DNA from: Arthrobacter sp. PM3
Lineage (GTDB): Bacteria; Actinomycetota; Actinomycetes; Actinomycetales; Micrococcaceae
Assembly (NCBI RefSeq): GCF_003352915.1
Contig: NZ_CP022314.1
Span: forward strand, 2,950,997 to 3,014,996
Direction: 5' to 3'
Length of the DNA stretch: 64,000 nt
Shown here: positions 35,247 to 43,901 of the stretch, in pieces
Layout of the letters: every line of letters starts with the position of its first letter
Position numbering within the stretch: the first letter of the stretch is position 1
The notes under the pieces: model-generated
What the model saw: the letters and a program-made list of their open reading frames with translations, nothing else
What the model was told of the DNA's origin: nothing
Database searches by the model: none
Program-made: the position numbers and the translations under genes

Positions 35247-36668
35247 ATGGGCGCCGGACACTCGCACTCCCACACCGAGCCTGCGGAACCGACACCCCGG
35301 ATGCTGGCCGCCCGGAGAAAGGCCAACTGGATCCTCGCCGCCATCCTCATCCCGCTGACCCTGCTGACCCTGGCGGCCATGGCCGTCCTGTGGCCCTCGG
35401 GCAGCAAAGAGGGCATCACACTGGCCAGCCCCTACGCGGCCGCGCCCGGTGTGTCATTCGACACCGGCAAAATCCAGCGGGTCGTCGTCGGCAACTGCTC
35501 GGAACCCCAGGCCGGCGCCGCCGTGCAGCCCCCGCAGCAGGGCTCACAGTGCACTTTCGCCTACACAGAGCCGGACAAGGGCGGCAACCCGGTGAAAGTG
35601 GTGATCAACCCCGACATTGCGAAGTCCCACGGCGTGAAACCCGGCGACAGCATCCGCTACCTGAACCTCTCCCAGGCCCAGGGCGCGTCCCCGGACCAGG
35701 GCGCCCCGGCCTACGTCTTCGTCGATTTCGTCCGGACGCTGCCCATCATCTTGCTCGCGGTCCTGTACGCCGTCGTGGTCATCGCGGTGGCGCGCTGGCG
35801 CGGCCTGCGGGCACTGATCGGGCTCGTCGGCGCCTATGTTGTACTCGTCTCATTCATGCTGCCCGGGCTGGTCGAGGGGAAACCGCCGCTGCTCCTGGCG
35901 CTCGTCGGCTCCACGGTCATCATGATCGGGGTGCTGTACTTCGCCCACGGCTTCTCGGCCCGGACGTCGACGGCGCTGCTGGGCACCATGTTCGGCCTCG
36001 CCATCACGGCGCTGCTGGCGGCCTGGGCCACCGACGCCGCAAATCTGGCCGGCGTGGGCAGCCACGACGCCGCCACGCTGACCAACATCTCGGACCACAT
36101 CTCGATCTCCGGCATCATCCTCTGCGGGCTCATCATTTCCGGGCTTGGCGTGCTGAACGACGTCACCATCACCCAGTCGTCCGCGGTCTGGGAACTGTGG
36201 GAGCTCGCCCCCGACACCAGTGCCCGGCAACTCTTCGCCTCCGGGATGCGGATCGGCCGTGACCACATCGCGTCCACGGTGTACACCATTGCGTTCGCCT
36301 ACGCCGGGGCGGCCTTGCCCGTCCTGATCCTGGTCATGCTCTATGAACGGCCGCTCGGGGACGCCCTGACCAGCGCCGAACTCTCTGAGGAAGTCATTCG
36401 CACCCTCGTCGGCTCGGTGGGCCTTGTCCTCGCTGTGCCGGTCACCACGCTGATCGCCGTGCTGGTGGTCAAGGCCACCGGGACCAGGAACGGTGCCGCG
36501 TTGCCCGCGGCAGCGCCCGCCGCCGCAGTTCCGGGCGGGCGGCCCGTAGAGCGGCCCGCCGAACTGGTCGGGGCCGGACAGGCCGGCGGCTTTGGAGGGG
36601 CCGGGACGGACGACGCCGGTGCGGGGCCCGCCACGCGCCGCGGGCGGCGGGCCGCCCTGCGGGACTGA
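35247..36668 (+). CDS. YibE/F-family membrane protein
   Basis: A 473-residue membrane protein. It begins with a His-rich leader (GAGHSHSHTEP), a first TM (WILAAILIPLTLLTLAAMAV), an extracytoplasmic part about 60-165, then seven or eight TM segments with ISISGIILCGLIISGLGVLNDVTITQSS (two pieces joined at SGLGVLND), the YibE/F hallmark. The C-terminal tail is Gly/Ala/Pro-rich. The role of YibE/F is unclear. It starts with ATG at 35247. Confidence 0.82.
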   Translation: MGAGHSHSHTEPAEPTPRMLAARRKANWILAAILIPLTLLTLAAMAVLWPSGSKEGITLASPYAAAPGVSFDTGKIQRVVVGNCSEPQAGAAVQPPQQGSQCTFAYTEPDKGGNPVKVVINPDIAKSHGVKPGDSIRYLNLSQAQGASPDQGAPAYVFVDFVRTLPIILLAVLYAVVVIAVARWRGLRALIGLVGAYVVLVSFMLPGLVEGKPPLLLALVGSTVIMIGVLYFAHGFSARTSTALLGTMFGLAITALLAAWATDAANLAGVGSHDAATLTNISDHISISGIILCGLIISGLGVLNDVTITQSSAVWELWELAPDTSARQLFASGMRIGRDHIASTVYTIAFAYAGAALPVLILVMLYERPLGDALTSAELSEEVIRTLVGSVGLVLAVPVTTLIAVLVVKATGTRNGAALPAAAPAAAVPGGRPVERPAELVGAGQAGGFGGAGTDDAGAGPATRRGRRAALRD

Positions 36669-36770
36669 ACCCGGCTCCGGGAGCGTCCGGTCGGGGGCCG
36701 CCCGGGCCGGGTTTTCCACATAGCCGGGGCCGGATCTGACCGATTTGCCCGGCTTTGAGACAATGGTCGG

Positions 36771-37949
36771 GTGACTGTCGTAGCAACCCCTCCCGCCCCC
36801 AAGCTGGAACTCCCGGCCCTGCAGCTGGGCCCGATCACCGTGGACACGCCGGTGATCCTGGCCCCCATGGCCGGCATCACCAACTCCGCCTTCCGCAGGC
36901 TGTGCCGTGAATACGGCGGCGGCCTGTATGTGGCGGAGATGGTCACCTCGCGTGCCCTGGTGGAGCGCACCCCGGAATCGCTGCGCATTATTTCCCACGA
37001 CGACGACGAGAAAGTCCGGTCCGTCCAGCTCTACGGCGTGGATCCCGTGACCGTCGGCCAGGCCGTCCGGATGCTGGTCGAAGAAGACCGGGCAGACCAC
37101 ATCGACCTCAACTTCGGCTGCCCCGTCCCCAAAGTCACGCGGCGCGGCGGTGGCTCGGCCCTGCCCTGGAAGATCGACCTCTTCACCTCGATCGTCCAGA
37201 CGGCCGTCAAGGAAGCCTCCAAGGGCAACATCCCGCTGACCATCAAAATGCGCAAGGGCATCGACGATGACCACCTGACGTACCTCGACGCCGGCCGGAT
37301 CGCCCGCGATTCCGGGGTCGCCGCCGTCGCCCTCCACGGCCGCACGGCCGCCCAGTTCTACTCCGGCCAGGCCGACTGGTCCGCCATCGCCCGTCTCCGC
37401 GAGGCGCTGCCGGACATTCCTGTCCTCGGCAACGGGGACATCTGGTCCGCCGAGGACGCGGTCCGGATGGTGCGCGAAACGGGGGTGGACGGCGTCGTCG
37501 TCGGGCGCGGCTGCCAGGGCCGGCCGTGGCTGTTCGGCGACCTCATGGCCGCGTTCGAGGGCAGCGACCAGCGGTACCGGCCCGACCTCGGCCAGGTGGC
37601 TGAGAGCGTGTACCGGCACGCCGAGCTCATGGTCGAGACCTTCGGGGACGAAGGTAAGGCCCTGCGCGAGATCCGCAAGCACATCGCCTGGTATTTCAAG
37701 GGGTACGTGGTCGGCGGCGAACTGCGGACCAAGCTGGCCCTCGTCACCAGCCTTGAAGTGCTGCGCGCCACCTTGGACCAGTTGGACCTCGGCTCCCCAT
37801 ACCCCGGGGCCGACGCCGAGGGCCCGCGCGGCCGCGCCGGCTCGCCCAAGAAACCCGCCCTGCCCAAGGACTGGCTGCTGAACCGGACACTGGATGACGA
37901 ACAGACCCGCGACATCTCCTTCGCCGAACTGGACGTCTCCGGTGGCTGA
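36771..37949 (+). CDS. dusB: tRNA-dihydrouridine synthase
   Basis: A 392-residue FMN enzyme that reduces uridines of the tRNA D-loop. APMAGITNSAFR opens the TIM barrel; the catalytic Cys117 is in DLNFGCPVPKVTRRGGGSAL, and GNGDIWS and GRGCQGRPWLF bind FMN phosphate. GTG start at 36771. Its end overlaps the dgt start by 8 bp, so translation is coupled. Confidence 0.94.
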   Translation: MTVVATPPAPKLELPALQLGPITVDTPVILAPMAGITNSAFRRLCREYGGGLYVAEMVTSRALVERTPESLRIISHDDDEKVRSVQLYGVDPVTVGQAVRMLVEEDRADHIDLNFGCPVPKVTRRGGGSALPWKIDLFTSIVQTAVKEASKGNIPLTIKMRKGIDDDHLTYLDAGRIARDSGVAAVALHGRTAAQFYSGQADWSAIARLREALPDIPVLGNGDIWSAEDAVRMVRETGVDGVVVGRGCQGRPWLFGDLMAAFEGSDQRYRPDLGQVAESVYRHAELMVETFGDEGKALREIRKHIAWYFKGYVVGGELRTKLALVTSLEVLRATLDQLDLGSPYPGADAEGPRGRAGSPKKPALPKDWLLNRTLDDEQTRDISFAELDVSGG

Positions 37950-39231
37950 GGCCCGGACCGCCGCCCCCGTCCTGGCCGGCTACACCTCCCGCGACGCGGA
38001 GCGGTGGGTCGAGGAGCCGCCCAAGAGCACCTACCGGTCGGACTTCGAGCGCGACCGGGCGAGGGTCCTGCACTCCTCGGCGCTGCGCCGGCTCGGGGCG
38101 AAGACCCAGGTCGTCGCCCCGGACACCGACGACTTCGTCCGGACCCGGCTCACCCACAGCCTTGAGGTGGCCCAGGTGGGCCGCGAACTCGGCCGGGCGC
38201 TCGGCTGCGACCCCGATGTCGTGGACACGGCGTGCCTCAGCCATGACCTCGGCCACCCGCCGTTCGGGCACAACGGCGAAGCGGCCCTCAACGAGGTCGC
38301 GCACGCGATCGGCGGCTTCGAAGGAAACGCCCAGACGCTGCGGCTGCTGACCCGGCTGGAACCGAAGGTCCTGGCCGCCGACGGCCGGCCCGCCGGCCTG
38401 AACCTGACCCGGGCGAGCCTCGATGCCGCCGCCAAATACCCGTGGTCGGCCGTGAACGCGCCCGTGATCCACGGGGAACGGACCAGCAAGTTCGGCGCCT
38501 ACGAGGACGACCTCCCGATCTTCGAATGGATCCGTGACGGCGCCCCGGAACGCCGGTCCTGCCTCGAAGCGCAGGTCATGGATCTCGCGGACGACATCTC
38601 CTACTCGGTGCACGACGTCGAGGACGCGATCGTCGCAGGCCATTTCCAGCTGCGCTGGATGGATAACCCGGACCACCGCGCCCGCGTCGTCGGTTACGCC
38701 AAGCAGTGGTACCTGCCGCACAACGACCCCGCCGCGATCGACGCCGCGCTGGCCCGGCTGGAGGCAACGAACGTCTGGGTCCGGGAGGCCGACGGCAGCC
38801 GCAAGGCCATGGCCGCGCTCAAGGACATGACCAGCCAGCTCATCGGCCGGTTCTGCCAGAGCGCGCTGGAGGCCACCCGCGCCCTGTATGGACCCGCCCA
38901 CCTCACCCGCTACAACGCGGAGCTGATCGTCCCGGACGAGACCGTCATGGAAATCGCGGTGATGAAAGGCCTGGCCACCACTTTCGTGATGACCACCGAG
39001 CACCGGCAGCCCATCTACGAGCGCCAGCGGGAAGTCCTGCACGCCCTCGTCACCGCGCTCAGCGCCACCGAGGACCGCCACCTGGAGCCGATGTTCGCCG
39101 CCGACTGGCTTGACGCGGCGGACGACGCCGCACGGCTGCGCGTCGTGATCGACCAGGTCGCGTCGCTGACGGACGGCTCGGCGCTGGCCATGTACGAACG
39201 CCTCGTGGGCAGCCTGCCGCCGCTGTGGTGA
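37942..39231 (+). CDS. dgt: dGTP triphosphohydrolase (HD domain)
   Basis: A 429-residue HD-domain enzyme that removes triphosphate from dNTPs. The metal ligands are His72 (RLTHSLEVAQ), His101-Asp102 (CLSHDLGHPPFGHNGE) and a later Asp in LADDISYSVHD. The GTG at 37942 was chosen because it overlaps the dusB stop and begins the family-like region; an ATG 16 codons earlier lies inside dusB. It is followed by dnaG, the typical actinobacterial order linking nucleotide pools and replication. Confidence 0.93.
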   Translation: MAEARTAAPVLAGYTSRDAERWVEEPPKSTYRSDFERDRARVLHSSALRRLGAKTQVVAPDTDDFVRTRLTHSLEVAQVGRELGRALGCDPDVVDTACLSHDLGHPPFGHNGEAALNEVAHAIGGFEGNAQTLRLLTRLEPKVLAADGRPAGLNLTRASLDAAAKYPWSAVNAPVIHGERTSKFGAYEDDLPIFEWIRDGAPERRSCLEAQVMDLADDISYSVHDVEDAIVAGHFQLRWMDNPDHRARVVGYAKQWYLPHNDPAAIDAALARLEATNVWVREADGSRKAMAALKDMTSQLIGRFCQSALEATRALYGPAHLTRYNAELIVPDETVMEIAVMKGLATTFVMTTEHRQPIYERQREVLHALVTALSATEDRHLEPMFAADWLDAADDAARLRVVIDQVASLTDGSALAMYERLVGSLPPLW

Positions 39232-39283
39232 CGGGCACCGTAAGCCGCCGGTCGGCGTCGTACCCGGGGACTAGGATGGCACT

Positions 39284-41221
39284 GTGGCCGGCCTGATCAA
39301 ACGTGAAGACATCGACGAAGTGCGCCAGCGCACCGACATCAAGGAAGTCGTCGACAGCTACGTGACGCTCAAGGGGGCCGGGCTGGGGTCCTACAAGGGC
39401 CTGTGCCCCTTCCACGACGAACGCTCACCATCCTTCACCGTCCGCCCCCAGGTCGGGCGGTACCACTGCTTCGGCTGCGGCGAGGACGGGGACGTCATTT
39501 CCTTCGTCCAGAAGCTGGACCACATCTCCTTCCACGAGGCCGTGGAAAAGCTGGCCCACCGGATCGGCTTTGAACTGCACTACGAGGACGGCGGCTCCGG
39601 GCCGAATCGGGAGGACATCGGCCGGCGCCAGCGGCTGCTGGACGCGCACAAGGTAGCCGACGAATTTTTCCGGGCCCAGCTGCTGACACCGGGTGCCGCC
39701 GAGGGCCGGAACTTCCTCTATGGGCGCGGCTTCGACCGTGCGGCGGCGGAGCAGTTCGGCGTGGGCTATGCCCCGCAGGGCTGGGACTCGCTGCTCAAGC
39801 ACCTCCGCGGCCGCGGCTACACGGACGCCGAACTGAAGCTGACAGGCATGTTTTCCGAAGGTAACCGGGGCATCTACGACCGCTTCCGCGGCCGGCTGAT
39901 CTGGCCCATCCGGGACATCGCCGGCGACACCATCGGCTTTGGCGCCCGCAAGCTGTACGAGGACGACCAAGGCCCGAAATACCTGAACACCCCCGAGACC
40001 GCCCTGTACAAAAAGTCCCAGGTTCTTTACGGCATCGACCTCGCCAAGCGCACCATCGCCAAGGACCGCCAGCTCGTGGTGGTCGAAGGCTACACCGACG
40101 TCATGGCCTGCCACCTGGCCGGCATTCCGACGGCCGTCGCCACCTGCGGCACCGCCTTCGGCACCGAGCACATCAAGATCGCCCGGCGGCTGCTCTCCGA
40201 CGACGGCAGCGGGGGAGAAGTCATCTTCACGTTCGACGGCGACGCCGCCGGCCAGAAAGCGGCATTGCGTGCCTTCGAGGAGGACCAGCGCTTCGTCGCG
40301 CAAACCTTCGTGGCCGTCGAACCCAGCGGCGCCGACCCCTGCGACCTCCGCCAGTCCAAAGGTGACTCCGCGGTCCGGGACCTGATCGGGAGCCGCCGCC
40401 CCCTGTTCGAGTTCGCCATCCGCGCCACGCTCAAACGGCACAACCTGGACACTGTGGAGGGCCGGATCGCCGCCCTGCGTGAATCCGCGCCCGTGGTGGC
40501 CCAAATCCGCGACGCCGGCATCCGGCCGGCCTACGCCCGGGAGCTGGCCGGCTGGCTCGGCATGCCGGTCGAGGAAGTCAGCAGGGCGGTCGGCGCCGCC
40601 ACCAAGCGCGCCGCACAGGCTGGACCGGCTGGACCGGGCGGCAGCCATGGCCAGAGCACCGGCCAGGGTGCCGGGCAGCGCCACAGCCCAAGCAGTGGGC
40701 CAGGCGTTGCGCCGTTGCCGCCGTCGGCCGTTCTGCCGTCCTTCAACCGGCCTGATCCCCGGGACCCCGTCGCGGCGATGGAGCGGCAGGCCCTTGAGGT
40801 CGCGCTGCAGGAACCGGGCATGCTGGAGGGCGAGACCTGGGAACGGTTCTCCACGGCGCGGTTTTCCACTCCGGCCTACCTCGCCATCCACGAGGCCATC
40901 CGGGCCACGGGGATCGGGCTCACCGGCGACCCCGTGCGCTGGGTGGAGCAGCTCCTGCAGGAGGTCCCGGAGCCGCTGCGCCCGCTTGTCTCCGAGCTCG
41001 CCGTGGTGCCGCTGCCGGCCAGCACGCCCGAGGCCGTCCAGCGCTACTGCCGGGACATCCTGGCCCGCCTGTTCGAACTCCAGATCACCCGGGTGAAGGC
41101 CGAAAAGATGGGGCAGCTGCAGCGACTGGACGCCTCGGCCCATCCCGAGGACTTCCAACGGCTGAACCGCGAACTCATGCAGCTGGAGATGCAGCGGCGG
41201 GCCCTGCGCTCGGACGCCTGA
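39284..41221 (+). CDS. dnaG: DNA primase
   Basis: A 645-residue primase that makes RNA primers at the replication fork. The N-terminal zinc ribbon is Cys41, His44, Cys62, Cys65; the TOPRIM core has VVEGYTDVMA and FDGDAAGQKA; the C-terminal domain (about 500-645) interacts with DnaB helicase. A Gly/Ser/Gln-rich linker lies at about 450-485. GTG start at 39284. Two tRNA-Asn genes follow. Confidence 0.96.
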   Translation: MAGLIKREDIDEVRQRTDIKEVVDSYVTLKGAGLGSYKGLCPFHDERSPSFTVRPQVGRYHCFGCGEDGDVISFVQKLDHISFHEAVEKLAHRIGFELHYEDGGSGPNREDIGRRQRLLDAHKVADEFFRAQLLTPGAAEGRNFLYGRGFDRAAAEQFGVGYAPQGWDSLLKHLRGRGYTDAELKLTGMFSEGNRGIYDRFRGRLIWPIRDIAGDTIGFGARKLYEDDQGPKYLNTPETALYKKSQVLYGIDLAKRTIAKDRQLVVVEGYTDVMACHLAGIPTAVATCGTAFGTEHIKIARRLLSDDGSGGEVIFTFDGDAAGQKAALRAFEEDQRFVAQTFVAVEPSGADPCDLRQSKGDSAVRDLIGSRRPLFEFAIRATLKRHNLDTVEGRIAALRESAPVVAQIRDAGIRPAYARELAGWLGMPVEEVSRAVGAATKRAAQAGPAGPGGSHGQSTGQGAGQRHSPSSGPGVAPLPPSAVLPSFNRPDPRDPVAAMERQALEVALQEPGMLEGETWERFSTARFSTPAYLAIHEAIRATGIGLTGDPVRWVEQLLQEVPEPLRPLVSELAVVPLPASTPEAVQRYCRDILARLFELQITRVKAEKMGQLQRLDASAHPEDFQRLNRELMQLEMQRRALRSDA

Positions 41222-41274
41222 GCCGCCGATTTCGTTTCCCGGGCCGGTGTTTGCTAGGCTTATACCCGCTTCAT

Positions 41275-41347
41275 TCCTCCTTAGCTCAATTGGCAGAGCA
41301 TTCGACTGTTAATCGAAGGGTTGCTGGTTCAAGTCCAGCAGGAGGAG
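41275..41347 (+). tRNA. tRNA-Asn (GTT), copy 1
   Basis: A 73-nt cloverleaf. The 7-bp acceptor stem is TCCTCCT/AGGAGGA, the anticodon loop CTGTTAA has anticodon GTT at 41318-41320, and the T-loop is GTTCAAGTC-like with a G discriminator. CCA is not encoded. A shared upstream string TATACCCGCTTCAT precedes it. Confidence 0.96.
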
Positions 41348-41353
41348 CGCACA

Positions 41354-41390
41354 GTCCCCGTTCCGGGCTTCCGGGACGGGGACATTTTTT
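41354..41390 (+). terminator. Terminator after tRNA-Asn copy 1
   Basis: A 13-bp stem (GTCCCCGTTCCGG with one wobble) with loop GCTT, followed by A and six T. Confidence 0.88.
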
Positions 41391-41484
41391 ATACCCGGAG
41401 GGGGTATTCCGGTGCGGTCCCGCACTGGTTCCGCGGCCGATTTCCCTACCGACAAAACCTTTGCTAATGTCATACCTGCTTCAT

Positions 41485-41557
41485 TCCTCCTTAGCTCAAT
41501 TGGCAGAGCATTCGACTGTTAATCGAAGGGTTGCTGGTTCAAGTCCAGCAGGAGGAG
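41485..41557 (+). tRNA. tRNA-Asn (GTT), copy 2
   Basis: Identical over all 73 nt to the copy 210 bp upstream; the anticodon GTT is at 41528-41530 by the same spacing. The upstream string CATACCTGCTTCAT resembles that of copy 1, so each copy probably has its own promoter. Confidence 0.96.
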
Positions 41558-41563
41558 CGGACA

Positions 41564-41603
41564 GGTCCCGCGGCCGGTGAAAACCGGCCGCGGGACCTTT
41601 TTT
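41564..41603 (+). terminator. Terminator after tRNA-Asn copy 2
   Basis: A perfect 15-bp stem GGTCCCGCGGCCGGT with loop GAAA, followed by six T. Confidence 0.92.
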
Positions 41604-41675
41604 CTTTCCTGCGTTTATTGCTGTTTCCTGCGTTTTATGCGCCCCGTCGCCCGAGTGGCGCGGTTCGGGTCCGGG

Positions 41676-42083
41676 TCAGACGAAGTACATCTCCACCTGG
41701 AGGAAGCGCTGGGCCTCGAGGACGGCGGCCTCGAAGGCCTCTTGCTCGGTGGGGGACTTGCGTGGCTCGCGCGGATGCCATTCATGCGGCGCTGAGTGCA
41801 CCTGGGTGAACCCGCCGCCCGGGGGTGCATAGAATATGCCGAACCGCTGCACGGGCCACTCCGGAGAGGTTTCCGGAGCCACGAGTAGGGCGGAGTCGTA
41901 GGCCGGGTTGTACCACTGGGCAATCGGGCGGCGCCGGTCCTCGGTGAACAGGCCGGCAGCGTACATGGCAGCGGATTGCGCGCTGGTCTGACTGCACAGG
42001 CGTTCCCACCACAGGGGCAGGATCCCGGCATCGCACCGCTGCCACGTGGCCGGAAGTGGCTGAGGTTCCTGCCAATCGGGCAC
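41676..42083 (-). CDS. Small protein of unknown function
   Basis: A 135-residue open frame with GTG start at 42083 and no good ribosome binding site. It is Trp/Pro/Tyr-rich (phrases such as LPLWWERLCSQ and FGIFYAPPGGGF) with an amphipathic helix near the end (EQEAFEAAVLEAQRFLQVE). There is no signal peptide or TM. The balanced composition suggests a real gene. I do not recognise the family. It lies between the tRNA-Asn terminator and repeat array B. Confidence 0.6.
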   Translation of the reverse strand: MPDWQEPQPLPATWQRCDAGILPLWWERLCSQTSAQSAAMYAAGLFTEDRRRPIAQWYNPAYDSALLVAPETSPEWPVQRFGIFYAPPGGGFTQVHSAPHEWHPREPRKSPTEQEAFEAAVLEAQRFLQVEMYFV

Positions 42084-42172
42084 AAAACAACTTTATCGCC
42101 CGTCACGTGCGCGGAACAGGGTATCCGCAGGCAGGAGCCCGAACGCCCGATGCCGCGGGCGGAAACCGGGGT

Positions 42173-42461
42173 GGACATGCTCAGTGGTGGCAGGATCCAG
42201 TGTGGGACATGCTCAGCGGTGGTCGCGGCCGAGGGGAGCATGCTCAATGGTGGCAGCATTCATCAGAGGACATGCTCAATGCTGGGCCTGGCCAGCGGAC
42301 ATGACACCCGTATGTCCACTCCTGGGCGCCAAAAATGAGCATGTCCCATGGGGGTGCGGGCGAAGAATGGGCATGTCCCGCGAGCCGGGTCGCGGCGGGC
42401 CGGGGTCGGCGCCAAAAAATGGGCATGTCCCGCGGGCCGTCCGCGAAGAATGGGCATGTCC
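42173..42461. repeat. Array B: inward-facing 10-bp boxes around a 21-bp dyad
   Basis: Left boxes are GGACATGCTC at 42173, 42205 and 42268 and GAGCATGCTC at 42236. The core is GGACAT-N9-ATGTCC at 42297-42317. Right boxes are GAGCATGTCC at 42337 and GGGCATGTCC at 42369, 42421 and 42452. Most spacings are 29-32 bp; one is 52. Spacer sequences between some right boxes are also alike (CGAAGAAT, CCAAAAA). No gene is convincing in 42084-42493. Confidence 0.85.
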
Positions 42462-42493
42462 CGTGGGCCCGGTCTCCGAGGGTCGGGGCCGGC

Positions 42494-43717
42494 CTACTGG
42501 ATCGGGGGCACGGTGCTGGGGCGCACTATCAGCCACAGGGCTGCCGCCGCCAACAGGATGCAGGCTGCCTGGACCGCGCCCATGGGGGTTGCGGATCCGA
42601 CGCCGAGCCACCCGACCACGGGGGAGATCAGGCCCGCCATCATGAACGTTGCCGCGCCGAGCAGGGATGCGGCTGTTCCGGCCTGGGCGCCGTGCTTGGC
42701 GAGGGCCAGCACCTGCACCGTGGGAAAAGTGAAGCCGGCGCCGAGGATGTAGAACCACAGCGGCACCACGACCCCCCACAGCCCGAAGCCCAGCTGGTCG
42801 AAGATGACGATCAGGACGGCCATGAGGAACATCCAGGCCGTGGACCCGGCAAGGATCCACTGCGGCGGGACCCGCTTGATCAGCCGTGCGCTGGTCTGGA
42901 CACCGGCCACGATGCCGAGGGAATTGATCCCGAAGAGCAGCCCGTACTGCTGGGGCGTGAAGCCGTAGACGTTCTGGAACAGGAACGGCGACGCGGACAG
43001 GTACGTGAACAGACCAGCGAAATTCATGCCGCCCACCAGGAGCAGGCCCACGAAGATCCTGTCGGAGAACAGCACCTTGTAGCGCTGGCGGGCGGTCAGC
43101 CCGGACTTGCCGCGCAGCTCCGGGGGCAGGGTCTCGCGGATCACGAACACGGCCGCGATGATGACGCAGGTGCCGTAGGCGGCCAGGAACAGGAAGATGC
43201 CTGGCCAGGGCATCAGGAGCAGCAGCTGTGAGCCGATCACCGGGGCCAGGATCGGTGCCAGGCCGTTGACCAGGGCCATCCGGGAGAACATCCGCACCAT
43301 CGCGTAGCCGCTGAACAGGTCGCGCACCATCGCCATGGCCACAACACCGCCCCCGGCGGCCCCGACACCCATAAGGACGCGGAAGAAGCCCAGGGTGGCG
43401 ATGTCGGTGGATTGGGCGGCGCCCAGGGATGCGGTGATGTGCAGCGCCGTGGCGAGAATCAGGGGCATCCGCCGGCCGAACTTGTCGCTCAGCGGCCCCA
43501 CCACGAGCTGCCCCAGCGCGAATCCCACGGTGGTCCCGGTTAGTGTCAGCTGCACCGCGGCCGCAGACACCCCGAGGCTCTCTTCCAGCGCCGGGAACGC
43601 CGGCAGGTAAAGATCCACCGTGAACGGTCCAAGGGCAGTTAAAGCCCCCAGGGTCAGGATGTAAAGGAATTTACGACGGCGGCTCAGGGAATCACCGGGA
43701 TTGGGGGGTGTGCTCAC
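42494..43717 (-). CDS. MFS drug-resistance transporter, Bcr/CflA type
   Basis: A 407-residue, 12-TM exporter. TM1 ends with FTVDLYLPAFPALEESLG, a Bcr/CflA signature; the loop 2-3 motif GPLSDKFGRRMPLIL and the motif C-like GVGAAGGGVVAMAMVRD are intact. It exports drugs or metabolites by proton antiport; the compound is unknown. The GTG at 43717 was chosen because it follows AGGATGG and leads directly into TM1; upstream frames are unlike the family. Array B lies downstream. Confidence 0.88.
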   Translation of the reverse strand: MSTPPNPGDSLSRRRKFLYILTLGALTALGPFTVDLYLPAFPALEESLGVSAAAVQLTLTGTTVGFALGQLVVGPLSDKFGRRMPLILATALHITASLGAAQSTDIATLGFFRVLMGVGAAGGGVVAMAMVRDLFSGYAMVRMFSRMALVNGLAPILAPVIGSQLLLLMPWPGIFLFLAAYGTCVIIAAVFVIRETLPPELRGKSGLTARQRYKVLFSDRIFVGLLLVGGMNFAGLFTYLSASPFLFQNVYGFTPQQYGLLFGINSLGIVAGVQTSARLIKRVPPQWILAGSTAWMFLMAVLIVIFDQLGFGLWGVVVPLWFYILGAGFTFPTVQVLALAKHGAQAGTAASLLGAATFMMAGLISPVVGWLGVGSATPMGAVQAACILLAAAALWLIVRPSTVPPIQ

Positions 43718-43901
43718 AGAGGTCCATCCTAGGGCCCGGCAGGACGGCCGGAGGGCGGCCGGACGGGCGCGCCACACCCTGGCCGAAAAGTCCCTCCAAC
43801 AGCCGAAATGATAGTTTTGACACCGGGGTCTGTGCGCAGCTGTCCAGACCCGGCAAGCCCGCGGAAGCGGAACGACGGATGGCACCAGTTAGGCGGGACC
43901 G

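Noticed and set aside
41251..41580. Protein with two identical repeats
   Set aside because: The repeats are the two tRNA-Asn genes read as codons.
42173..42461. Resemblance of GGGCATGTCC to the p53 half-site
   Set aside because: The match is to a loose eukaryotic consensus and has no meaning in a bacterium.
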